DNA of 64,000 nucleotides from Roseburia_C sp051879315 (lineage in GTDB: Bacteria > Bacillota > Clostridia > Lachnospirales > Lachnospiraceae). A program made the position numbers and the translations under genes. This document shows, one piece after another, positions 32,042-40,232 of the stretch (position 1 is the first letter of the stretch; every line of letters starts with the position of its first letter). The notes under the pieces are model-generated. The model saw only the letters and a program-made list of their open reading frames with translations, was not told the DNA's origin and did not search any database. The DNA lies in contig JBJELW010000048.1 in NCBI GenBank assembly GCA_051879315.1, positions 1 to 64,000 of the forward strand, given 5' to 3'.

Positions 32042-34165
32042 ATGGCAGATAATACGACAAATCAGTTTGTGTTTGGACTGGACATCGGCACCCGCAATGT
32101 GGTGGGAACCGTGGGATATCGGGACGGCAGGGATTTTTATGTGGCGGCACAGTATTCCATGGAACATGAGACCCGCGCCATGCTGGATGGACAGATTCAC
32201 GATATTGGCCGGGTGGGCCGGGTTATCGCTGAAGTAAAGAAGAAGTTGGAAGAACAGCTTGAGATGGAGCTGAAGGATGTGTGTATCGCAGCCGCAGGTC
32301 GTGTACTGAAGACAGTTACCACCACCGTGGAGTATGAATTCCCGGAGGAGACGGTGGTGACAGCGGAGCATGTTCACACACTGGATCTGCTGGGCGTTGA
32401 CCATGCACAGCAGATTTTAAAAGAAAAAAATGATACGCGATACAAGTTTTACTGTGTGGGTTATTCTGTCATTAAGTATTACATAAACGATGAGATCTTC
32501 TCAAATATTGAGGGACATAAGGCGGAAAAAATATCAGAGGAGATCATTGTTACCTTTCTGCCCGAGGATGTGGTGGACGGTTTGTATTCCGCTGTGGGAC
32601 TGGCCGGATTAGAGGTGGCCAATATGACCTTAGAGCCTATCGCTGCCATCAACATTGCCATACCGGAAGCTTTTCGTATGCTGAATATTGCCCTGGTGGA
32701 CGTGGGGGCGGGTACCTCCGATATCTCTATCACAAAAGACGGCAGCATCATTGCATACGGCATGATTCCTTATGCAGGGGATGAATTGACAGAATTGATC
32801 GTGCAGAAGTATCTGGTGGATTTCAATACAGCGGAGCATATCAAATTAGCCTCCGGAAGCCAGGAGGAGATTGAGTTTAAAGATATCATGCTGATTTCCC
32901 ACACCATTAAGGCAGAGGAGATCTGGGAGCTGACAGAACCTGTAGTAGACCGGATCACCACAGAGGTGGCGGATAAGATCCGGGAGATGAACGGGGACAA
33001 GTCTGTCAGTGCAACCTTTGTGGTGGGAGGCGGCGGCAAGATCCATGGATTTACCGAAATGCTGGCGGATAAGCTGGAACTGCCCAGAGAACGTGTGGCC
33101 TTAAGAGGAGAAGAGGTTTTGCAGTCCGTACATTTTGCCCAGAAGGATGTGGTAAAGGATCCGTTGATCGTGACACCGGTGGGAATCTGTCTGAATTATT
33201 ATGATCAGAAGAATAATTTTATCATGGTACGCTTTAACGGGGAGCGGATCAAGCTGTATGACAATGGACATCTGACCATTGTGGATGCTGCCATGCAGGC
33301 GGGATTCCCCAATGAGTATCTGTTCCCGAGACGGGGAGAATCCATTGAGTTTACCGTCAATGGAAAACAGCGGGTAGTTCGTGGGGAGGCCGGTGAGTCG
33401 GCGGTAATCAAAGTGGATGGGAAAGTGGTCAGCATCAATGCTTCACTGATCCCCAATTCCGACATTGTCATTGAGAAGTCTACTGCGGGAAAACCGGCGG
33501 AGTACACCATTGAACAGCTGGATGAGTATACATCATCCACCATCGATTTTACGGTAAATGGGAAAACAATCACCTGCCCTAAGTTTGTGCAGGTAAACGG
33601 TGTGTTGGAGCCGGGAACATACAAGGTACGCAACCGTGATCAGATTGAATTGCGCAATTACTATACAGTGGCGCAGCTGGCGGAATTTATGGATGTGCAG
33701 ATTGATGTTCAAAGTGATATCATTCTTAACGGAAAACCGGCAGACACGCAGTCAATGGTATATGAGAACTTTGAATTGGAGTGGACCGTGGCACCTTATG
33801 AGCCGGCGGAACATGTGGAACGGGAACCAGTACAACAGAGTGAACCGGAGGGAGAAGAAAATTCCGAACCGGAACTGACATCCGGAAAGGATACAGATGC
33901 CGGAGAGCAGCCTGCAGAGGTACAGCAGCCTGAAGAAGATAAGCCGGAACAGCAGGATCTTTGCATATCCGTTAATGGCAGCGAAATTCAGCTCAGCGGA
34001 AAAGAAGAATATATTTTTGTGGATGTATTTAATTACTTCGACTTTGATCTGTCCCAGTCTAATGGCCGGGCGGTGGTGACTAAGGTAAATGGCCAGGATG
34101 CCCAGTACACCCAGACTTTAAAGGACGGAGACAAGATCGAAATTTACTGGAAAGAGAACAAATAA
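32042..34165 (+). CDS. FtsA-like actin-fold ATPase with long C-terminal extension
   Basis: A 707-residue protein. The first 400 residues are an actin/FtsA-type fold: phosphate-1 GLDIGTRN (12-19), phosphate-2 VDVGAGTSDIS and the adenosine motif VVGGGGKIHGF. FtsA itself is about 420 residues; here about 300 more follow, with repeated beta segments (FTVNGKQRVVRG, FTVNGKTITCPK, ISVNGSEIQLSG) and a Glu/Pro/Gln-rich linker (about 600-645). No FtsZ-binding tail is evident. Such long FtsA-domain proteins are seen beside polA-coaE in clostridia with unknown role. ATG 32042 follows GAGGAG. Confidence 0.8.
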   Translation: MADNTTNQFVFGLDIGTRNVVGTVGYRDGRDFYVAAQYSMEHETRAMLDGQIHDIGRVGRVIAEVKKKLEEQLEMELKDVCIAAAGRVLKTVTTTVEYEFPEETVVTAEHVHTLDLLGVDHAQQILKEKNDTRYKFYCVGYSVIKYYINDEIFSNIEGHKAEKISEEIIVTFLPEDVVDGLYSAVGLAGLEVANMTLEPIAAINIAIPEAFRMLNIALVDVGAGTSDISITKDGSIIAYGMIPYAGDELTELIVQKYLVDFNTAEHIKLASGSQEEIEFKDIMLISHTIKAEEIWELTEPVVDRITTEVADKIREMNGDKSVSATFVVGGGGKIHGFTEMLADKLELPRERVALRGEEVLQSVHFAQKDVVKDPLIVTPVGICLNYYDQKNNFIMVRFNGERIKLYDNGHLTIVDAAMQAGFPNEYLFPRRGESIEFTVNGKQRVVRGEAGESAVIKVDGKVVSINASLIPNSDIVIEKSTAGKPAEYTIEQLDEYTSSTIDFTVNGKTITCPKFVQVNGVLEPGTYKVRNRDQIELRNYYTVAQLAEFMDVQIDVQSDIILNGKPADTQSMVYENFELEWTVAPYEPAEHVEREPVQQSEPEGEENSEPELTSGKDTDAGEQPAEVQQPEEDKPEQQDLCISVNGSEIQLSGKEEYIFVDVFNYFDFDLSQSNGRAVVTKVNGQDAQYTQTLKDGDKIEIYWKENK

Positions 34166-34166
34166 C

Positions 34167-34964
34167 ATGCAATTATGTAGTATAGCCAGTGGAAGCAGTG
34201 GTAACTGCATCTATATCGGTACGGAGGAAAGTCACATAATGATCGATGCGGGCATCAGCGGAAAACGCATCGAGGCGGGATTGAACGGAATTGGTCTGAA
34301 AACTTCTGAAATGCAGGGAATCTTAATTACTCATGAGCATTCGGATCACATTTCCGGTCTGGGCGTGGTGGCGCGCAAGTATGGGATACCCATGTATGCA
34401 ACAGGGGAAACGATAGCGGCCATCCGACGCTGTGGCAGCATCGGAAAAGTGGATGAGAGTCTGTTTCATCCCATTAAGCCCGGGGTGGATTTTATGATCG
34501 GGGATATGCTGATTGAACCCATCCCGATTTCCCATGATGCGGCAAACCCGGTGGCCTACAAGGTGACAAACGGGGCGCATAAAATGGCGGTGATTACAGA
34601 TCTTGGCACCTATGATGAGGATATGGTGGACAAATTACAGGATTTGGATGTATTATTGTTAGAAGCAAATCACGATGTGCGTATGCTGCAGGTTGGGCCA
34701 TATCCCTATCCTTTAAAACAGCGGATCTTAGGGGAGCGGGGACATCTGTCAAACGAGCGCAGTGGTCAGTTTCTGGGCCGGCTGCTCCACGACCGTTTCA
34801 AGACGGTACTGTTAGGGCATCTGAGTAAAGAAAACAACATGGCGGAGCTGGCCTACGAGACGGTGCGTCAGGAGGTGGAACTGGGAGACAATCCCTATCA
34901 TGGCAATGATTTTCCCATCCATGTGGCGCGGCGGGACACCCCTTCACCGGTGTTCGAGGTGTAA
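34167..34964 (+). CDS. walJ: WalJ/YycJ-type metallo-beta-lactamase-fold hydrolase
   Basis: A 265-residue MBL-fold protein with the metal motif THEHSDH (His56, His58, Asp60, His61), SHDA, a metal-bridging Asp in TDLG, and GHLSKENN near the C-terminus. It resembles YycJ/WalJ, a putative 5'-to-3' DNA exonuclease linked to mismatch repair in Firmicutes. There is no walRK operon here, so the name rests on sequence type only. It starts 1 base after the FtsA-like gene. Confidence 0.82.
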   Translation: MQLCSIASGSSGNCIYIGTEESHIMIDAGISGKRIEAGLNGIGLKTSEMQGILITHEHSDHISGLGVVARKYGIPMYATGETIAAIRRCGSIGKVDESLFHPIKPGVDFMIGDMLIEPIPISHDAANPVAYKVTNGAHKMAVITDLGTYDEDMVDKLQDLDVLLLEANHDVRMLQVGPYPYPLKQRILGERGHLSNERSGQFLGRLLHDRFKTVLLGHLSKENNMAELAYETVRQEVELGDNPYHGNDFPIHVARRDTPSPVFEV

Positions 34965-34992
34965 CAAATAACAAGATAACAAGGAGAAACAA

Positions 34993-35277
34993 ATGGAACA
35001 GACAAAGAAAAAGACAATTATCACAGTGGTAGGTAAGGATACAGTGGGTATCATCGCAAAGGTTTGCACCTATCTTGCAGAGAATCATATCAATGTGCTG
35101 GATATCTCCCAGACGATTATTGATGGTTTCTTCAATATGATGATGATCGTGGACTTGAGTACATCCGAGATGCATTTTTCCCAGTGTTCAGAAGAGTTGG
35201 AAAAGCTGGGAGAAGAAATCGGTGTGTCCATCAAGTGTCAAAAAGAGGAAATTTTTGACATGATGCACCGTATTTAG
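34993..35277 (+). CDS. ACT-domain protein (UPF0237/GcvR-like)
   Basis: A 94-residue single ACT domain: ITVVGKDTVGIIAKV at the ligand loop, then NVLDISQTIIDGFFNMMMIVDL. ACT domains bind small ligands such as amino acids. This type nearly always precedes the PFL-like gene found 50 bases downstream, so it may be the regulatory partner of that protein. Its start is preceded by AAGGAG. Confidence 0.88.
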   Translation: MEQTKKKTIITVVGKDTVGIIAKVCTYLAENHINVLDISQTIIDGFFNMMMIVDLSTSEMHFSQCSEELEKLGEEIGVSIKCQKEEIFDMMHRI

Positions 35278-35327
35278 TGATACAGGCGTAATAATTTGAT
35301 ACGCATTACACGAGGAGAGAACTACAT

Positions 35328-36692
35328 ATGATCAACATATTTGAGGTAAATGAGACGAATAAAATGGTGGAGCATGACAATCTGGATGTGCGTACCATCA
35401 CCATCGGTATCAGTCTGTTGGATTGTATCGATTCTGATTTGAAGAAGTTAAACGAAAATATTTATAATAAAATCACCACGGTGGCCAGGGACCTGGTTCC
35501 TGTGGGGGAGCAGATTGAACGGGAAATCGGGATTCCCATTGTGAATAAGCGTATATCCGTTACTCCCATTGCACTGGTGGGCGCTTCTGCCTGCAAGTGC
35601 CCGGAGGATTTTGCCACCATTGCGGATACTATGGATGCGGCTGCCAAGAAGGTGGGAGTCAATCTCATCGGCGGATATTCCGCATTGGTATCAAAGGGGA
35701 TGACCAGAGCAGATGAAATGTTGATCCGTTCCATTCCTATGGCACTTTGCCGTACCGAGCGGGTATGCAGTTCTGTGAATCTGGCTTCCACTAAGACCGG
35801 TATCAATATGGACGGTGTAAAACTTATGGGAGAGATTCTCCTGGAGATTGCGGAACAGTCTAAGGATCGTGATTCCGTGGATTGTATGAAACTGGTGGTA
35901 TTTTGCAATGCGCCGGATGACAATCCTTTTATGGCAGGGGCATTTCACGGTGTTACTGAGGCGGATGCAGTCATCAACGTGGGCGTCAGTGGACCCGGCG
36001 TGGTGAAGAATGCGGTGGAAAAAGTGCGGGGTGAGAACTTTGAGGTACTCTGCGAAACCATCAAAAAGACTGCATTTAAGGTTACCCGTGTAGGACAGCT
36101 GGTGGCACAGCGTGCATCCAAGCTTTTGAATATTCCTTTTGGTATCGTGGATTTGTCTCTGGCACCCACACCGGCTGTGGGAGACAGTGTGGCAGATATC
36201 CTGTGTGAAATTGGATTGGAATTTGCCGGAGCTCCGGGAACCACTGCAGCCCTGGCCATGTTGAATGATCAGGTAAAAAAAGGCGGCGTGATGGCATCCT
36301 CCTATGTGGGCGGATTAAGCGGTGCATTTATTCCGGTGAGCGAGGATCAGGGAATGATTGATGCGGTACAGGCCGGAGCAATTACTTTAGAGAAATTGGA
36401 GGCTATGACCTGTGTATGTTCCGTTGGTTTGGATATGATTGCCATTCCGGGAGACACGCCGGCCACCACTATTTCCGGTATCATTGCAGATGAGATGGCG
36501 CTTGGTATGGTAAATCAGAAGACTACTGCAGCGCGGCTGATTCCGGTGATCGGCAAGGGGGTAGGAGATACGGTGGAGTTCGGCGGTCTGTTTGGCTATG
36601 CGCCGATCATGCCGGTAAACAAGTACTCCTGTGCGGACTTTATCAATCGTGGAGGAAGAATTCCTGCACCGATTCACAGTTTCAAGAACTAA
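35328..36692 (+). CDS. PFL-like family protein (UPF0210/COG2848)
   Basis: A 454-residue cytoplasmic protein of the UPF0210 family, related in fold to pyruvate formate-lyase/glycyl-radical enzymes but without an evident glycyl-radical loop. Recognisable segments are VRTITIGISLLDCID, ISVTPIALVGA, NLIGGYSALVSKG and VCSSVNLASTKTGINMDGV. The reaction is unknown. Conserved pairing with the ACT protein suggests a ligand-controlled two-protein unit. The Shine-Dalgarno is within ACACGAGGAGAG. Confidence 0.88.
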   Translation: MINIFEVNETNKMVEHDNLDVRTITIGISLLDCIDSDLKKLNENIYNKITTVARDLVPVGEQIEREIGIPIVNKRISVTPIALVGASACKCPEDFATIADTMDAAAKKVGVNLIGGYSALVSKGMTRADEMLIRSIPMALCRTERVCSSVNLASTKTGINMDGVKLMGEILLEIAEQSKDRDSVDCMKLVVFCNAPDDNPFMAGAFHGVTEADAVINVGVSGPGVVKNAVEKVRGENFEVLCETIKKTAFKVTRVGQLVAQRASKLLNIPFGIVDLSLAPTPAVGDSVADILCEIGLEFAGAPGTTAALAMLNDQVKKGGVMASSYVGGLSGAFIPVSEDQGMIDAVQAGAITLEKLEAMTCVCSVGLDMIAIPGDTPATTISGIIADEMALGMVNQKTTAARLIPVIGKGVGDTVEFGGLFGYAPIMPVNKYSCADFINRGGRIPAPIHSFKN

Positions 36693-36697
36693 TCATT

Positions 36698-37921
36698 ATG
36701 ATACGAAAATTAATTTTCTTTGAAAAAGGCGTTGAGACATTGAGCTATTTTTCCCGTCAGCTTGCAGATGCTTTGGCTCTGTGGGGATATCAGAGCTTTT
36801 TCTATGATATCAGCGGGAAAGAACGCTCACTTAAGCACGCAGTAAAATTCATAAAAGCCGGTGAGACGGCGGTGATCACATTTAACTTCATCGGTCTCAG
36901 CGGCGAAGCTTTTTTAGAGGAGAAAAACGGGAGTAGCATCTGGGAAAACTATGGGCTCCCGGTGTACTGCATTCTGGTGGATCATCCCCTGTATTATCAG
37001 AAACAGTTAAAAAGCGGCATCAAAAATCTCCGGACATTTTGCATTGACCGGCAGCATGTGGAGTATATGGGCAGATTTTTCCCGGAGATTCCCTGTGCCT
37101 TTTTGCCCCTGGCAGGGAATCTGACAGAGGAGGAATACGGGACACTTCTGGCGGGAGGGGATGTGGCAGATAAATTGCGCAGTCAGTGGATTCCCTATGG
37201 GGACCGGGAGTTTGACGTGGCCTTTATTGCCAATTACGTGAAACTTCCCTCCATTGAGGAGCATTTTACCAGCCAGACCCAGGAGTACATTGATTTTTAT
37301 CATGAGATTCTAAACGACCTGAGACTCCATCCCCAGCAGCCGTTAGATCCCGTGTTTGAAAAGTTCATCAAGCGGGAAGTAGGTGAGGCCAGTGAGGAGG
37401 AATTGCAGTCTGCCTATTATGGGATGCTGTTTCTGGATATGTACAACCGCACTTATTTCCGGGAGCGCACAGTTCGGACGCTGGTGGATTCCGGGGTCAA
37501 GGTGCATGTGTTCGGGAAGGACTGGGAGAAACTTTCCGTGAAGCATCCGGAGAATCTGATCTGCAGCGGCAGGCAGCTGGATTCGGCCGGCTGTGTGCAG
37601 GTGCTGCAAAATGCCAGAATCGCATTAAACACCATGCCCTGGTTTAAGGACGGGGCCCATGACCGGATATTCACTGCTATGCTACATGGGGCAGTGTCAC
37701 TGACCGATCCCAGCATTTATCTGAAGGAGCGTTTCCGGGATGGCAGGGAGCTTCGCTTCTATGAGTTGGCGCAGCTGGATCAGATTGCGGAAATCGCAAA
37801 GGAAATGCTGGCGCTGCCGAAAGAGACGGAATATATGGCGCAGCTGGCCTTTGAGACGGCGGTGCAGCAGGATACATGGATGAACCGTGCGGAGAAGATT
37901 AACCACATGAGCAAAAAGTAA
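36698..37921 (+). CDS. CgeB-like glycosyltransferase-family protein
   Basis: A 407-residue protein with a GT-B-like layout: an N-terminal Rossmann half (MIRKLIFFEKG...ALALWGYQSFFYD) and a C-terminal half with KVHVFGKDWEKL, CVQVLQNARIALNTMPW and FKDGAHDRIFTAML. This resembles the spore-maturation CgeB/Glyco_trans_1_2 group. The donor and acceptor are unknown. It starts 5 bases after the PFL-like gene with a poor ribosome binding site, so it may depend on translational coupling. Confidence 0.75.
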   Translation: MIRKLIFFEKGVETLSYFSRQLADALALWGYQSFFYDISGKERSLKHAVKFIKAGETAVITFNFIGLSGEAFLEEKNGSSIWENYGLPVYCILVDHPLYYQKQLKSGIKNLRTFCIDRQHVEYMGRFFPEIPCAFLPLAGNLTEEEYGTLLAGGDVADKLRSQWIPYGDREFDVAFIANYVKLPSIEEHFTSQTQEYIDFYHEILNDLRLHPQQPLDPVFEKFIKREVGEASEEELQSAYYGMLFLDMYNRTYFRERTVRTLVDSGVKVHVFGKDWEKLSVKHPENLICSGRQLDSAGCVQVLQNARIALNTMPWFKDGAHDRIFTAMLHGAVSLTDPSIYLKERFRDGRELRFYELAQLDQIAEIAKEMLALPKETEYMAQLAFETAVQQDTWMNRAEKINHMSKK

Positions 37922-37987
37922 GCTGCCAAGCAGCGATTTTGCGAATGGGGTTCTGAATAGTTACGCGAATATTTATGATTTGAAACG

Positions 37988-38017
37988 TTGTGCAACATAT
38001 AGAATATGTGTTATAAT
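37988..38017 (+). promoter_or_regulatory. Sigma-A promoter of the purO-purH run
   Basis: TTGTGC (37988-37993), 18-base spacer, perfect TATAAT (38012-38017). The predicted start near 38024 falls just before the hairpin of leader copy C. Confidence 0.6.
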
Positions 38018-38030
38018 CTGTGCTGAGGCT

Positions 38031-38066
38031 TGTCCTCAAAGCAGCGCAAAGTAAACTTTGAGGGCC
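38031..38066 (+). promoter_or_regulatory. Partial copy of the leader element (copy C)
   Basis: TTGTCCTCAAAGCAGCGC and CTTTGAGGG reproduce the P2 hairpin region of copy A (CCTCAAAG 38034-38041 with CTTTGAGG 38056-38063). P1 and P3 are absent. It lies at the transcript start of the purine run, 50 nt ahead of the AGGAGG site at 38117-38122. Confidence 0.55.
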
Positions 38067-38131
38067 GTCTTGCAGAGATATTATGCCAAATGAACAAGCA
38101 GATGAATGAAGTGAACAGGAGGAACAGATCG

Positions 38132-38845
38132 ATGAAAATGGTTTCATTAGGACAGGAGATAGGCAGTACCACATATCCGGGAAGAGGTATCGTAATCGGT
38201 AAATCCAAAAACGGAAAGTATGCGGTCACTGCTTATTTTATTATGGGAAGAAGTGCAAACAGCCGCAACCGTATCTTTGTGGAGGAAGGTGAAGGCATCC
38301 GCACACAGGCCTTTGATCCATCTAAGCTGGAAGATCCGAGCCTGATCATATATGCTCCGGTACGGGTATTGGGAAACAACACTATCGTAACCAACGGAGA
38401 TCAGACAGACACTATTTATGAGGGAATGGCAAAGGGAGAGACCTTTGAGCAGTCGCTACGCATCCGTGAGTTTGAGCCGGACGGACCAAACTATACACCT
38501 CGTATTTCCGGTGTAATGCATGTGGAAAACGGATCCTATGACTACGCGATGTCCATCCTAAAGAGCAACAATGGCAACCCTGAGGCATGCAACCGTTACA
38601 CCTTTGCCTATGAAAATCCTGTGGCAGGAGAGGGACATTTCATCCATACTTATATGAGTGATGGAAATCCGCTGCCCAGCTTTGAGGGAGAGCCGGTTCT
38701 GGTGGATATCGGGGATGATATCGATGAGTTTACCAAATTGGTATGGGAGAGCTTAGATCCGGACAACAAGGTATCTCTGTTCACCCGTTTTATCGATATT
38801 GAAACCGGCACTTATGAGAGCCGTATCGTAAATAAGAATCAGTAA
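38132..38845 (+). CDS. purO: IMP cyclohydrolase, PurO-like
   Basis: Closes the purine ring (FAICAR to IMP), the last step of IMP synthesis. The 237 residues match the stand-alone IMP cyclohydrolase family best known from archaea: MVSLGQEIGSTTYPGRGIVIG, YFIMGRSANSRNRIFV and YAPVRVLGNNTIVTNGDQTD. It has no similarity to the MGS-like half of fused bacterial PurH. ATG 38132 is 9 bases after AGGAGG; ATG 38138 is possible. The formyltransferase half follows as a separate gene. Confidence 0.88.
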   Translation: MKMVSLGQEIGSTTYPGRGIVIGKSKNGKYAVTAYFIMGRSANSRNRIFVEEGEGIRTQAFDPSKLEDPSLIIYAPVRVLGNNTIVTNGDQTDTIYEGMAKGETFEQSLRIREFEPDGPNYTPRISGVMHVENGSYDYAMSILKSNNGNPEACNRYTFAYENPVAGEGHFIHTYMSDGNPLPSFEGEPVLVDIGDDIDEFTKLVWESLDPDNKVSLFTRFIDIETGTYESRIVNKNQ

Positions 38846-38910
38846 TACGGTTCATATCTGTGAAGTACTGAACGGATACAATCAGTAAATAGAAAAGAGG
38901 AAGAGAGAAA

Positions 38911-40089
38911 ATGAAAGAATTAGAGTTGAAATACGGATGTAACCCCAATCAGAAGCCGTCCCGCATTTACATGGAAGAGGGAGAGCTTCCCATCACAGTG
39001 TTAAACGGAAAGCCCGGATACATTAATTTCCTGGATGCCTTCAACGGATGGCAGCTGGTCAGTGAGCTGAAAAAAGCCACTGGTCTGGCAGCAGCCACTT
39101 CCTTTAAGCATGTGTCGCCGGCAGGTGCAGCAGTGGGACTGCCTTTATCTGAGGTGGAGCGCAAGATCTACTGGGTAGACGATATGGATATGGAGTTTAC
39201 ACCTTTGGCCAATGCCTATGCCAGAGCCAGAGGTGCAGACCGTATGTCATCCTTCGGTGATTTCATTTCCCTGTCTGATGTGTGTGACAAGGCTACCGCA
39301 CTTTTGATCAAGCGTGAGGTGTCTGACGGTGTTATTGCTCCTGGTTATGATGCAGATGCCTTAGAGATCTTAAAGGCAAAGAAAAACGGAAACTACAATG
39401 TAATTCAGATCGATCCGGACTATGTGCCGGCTCCCATTGAGCACAAAGAGGTATTTGGTATCACCTTTGAGCAGGGAAGAAATGAACTGGTGATCGATGA
39501 CAAGTTCTTTGACAATATTGTGACAGAGAATAAAAACCTTCCCGAGTCAGCAAAGATTGATCTGGCTATTGCCATGATTACCTTAAAGTACACCCAGTCC
39601 AACTCTGTATGCTACGTGAAGGATGGACAGGCCATCGGTATCGGAGCAGGACAGCAGTCCCGCATCCACTGTACCCGTCTGGCCGGACAGAAGGCGGACA
39701 ACTGGTGGTTGCGCCAGTGCCCGAAGGTATTGGAGCTTCCCTTCTTAGACAGCATCAAGCGTGTGGACAGAGACAATGCCATTGACCTTTACATTGGTGA
39801 GGATTACATGGATGTGCTGGCTGACGGAGAGTGGGAGAAGACCTTCAAGACGAAGCCTGAGGTATTTACGAAAGAGGAGAAACGTGCATGGCTGGATAAA
39901 AACACCGGTGTGTCCATTGGTTCCGATGCATTCTTCCCCTTCGGAGACAATATCGAGCGTGCGCACAGAAGCGGTGTCTGCTATGTGGCTCAGCCCGGCG
40001 GATCCATCCGTGATGATCATGTCATCGAGACCTGTAACAAGTACGGTATGGTCATGAGCTTTACCGGTATCCGTCTGTTCCATCACTAA
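38911..40089 (+). CDS. purH: AICAR formyltransferase (stand-alone PurH C-terminal domain)
   Basis: Transfers formyl from 10-formyl-THF to AICAR. The 392 residues correspond only to the transformylase half of PurH. The catalytic pair Lys66-His67 is in TSFKHVSPAG, and GIGAGQQSRIHCTRLAGQKA and the C-terminal PGGSIRD are family hallmarks. With the upstream PurO-like gene it replaces bifunctional PurH. GGAAGAGAG precedes ATG 38911. No terminator is visible before the next promoter region. Confidence 0.93.
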   Translation: MKELELKYGCNPNQKPSRIYMEEGELPITVLNGKPGYINFLDAFNGWQLVSELKKATGLAAATSFKHVSPAGAAVGLPLSEVERKIYWVDDMDMEFTPLANAYARARGADRMSSFGDFISLSDVCDKATALLIKREVSDGVIAPGYDADALEILKAKKNGNYNVIQIDPDYVPAPIEHKEVFGITFEQGRNELVIDDKFFDNIVTENKNLPESAKIDLAIAMITLKYTQSNSVCYVKDGQAIGIGAGQQSRIHCTRLAGQKADNWWLRQCPKVLELPFLDSIKRVDRDNAIDLYIGEDYMDVLADGEWEKTFKTKPEVFTKEEKRAWLDKNTGVSIGSDAFFPFGDNIERAHRSGVCYVAQPGGSIRDDHVIETCNKYGMVMSFTGIRLFHH

Positions 40090-40105
40090 GAGAAAAGATA
40101 TTTTA

Positions 40106-40194
40106 TTGACACTCCTCCGGGCTATAGCTGAAATCTATAACCAGTTCAAAATTATGGGTATTACCCATTTTCCTATCGGAATGGTATGATAACC
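40106..40194 (+). promoter_or_regulatory. Promoter-operator region of the importer cluster
   Basis: TTGACA at 40106-40111 has only a poor -10 at 17 bases (TGAAAT). A second possible -10, TATGAT, is at 40185-40190. Between them lie two palindromes: ATGGGT-ATT-ACCCAT (40154-40168) and TTCC-TATC-GGAA (40170-40181). The latter has the general form I recall for CymR-type (Rrf2) cysteine regulators, which is an inference. Confidence 0.5.
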
Positions 40195-40232
40195 ACATGA
40201 AAAAATATTTAACTAAATGGAGGAGAAAAATT

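Noticed and set aside
40197..40232. Short peptide frame before the lipoprotein gene
   Set aside because: It is in frame with the lipoprotein and has no ribosome site; the AGGAG lies inside it and serves ATG 40233.
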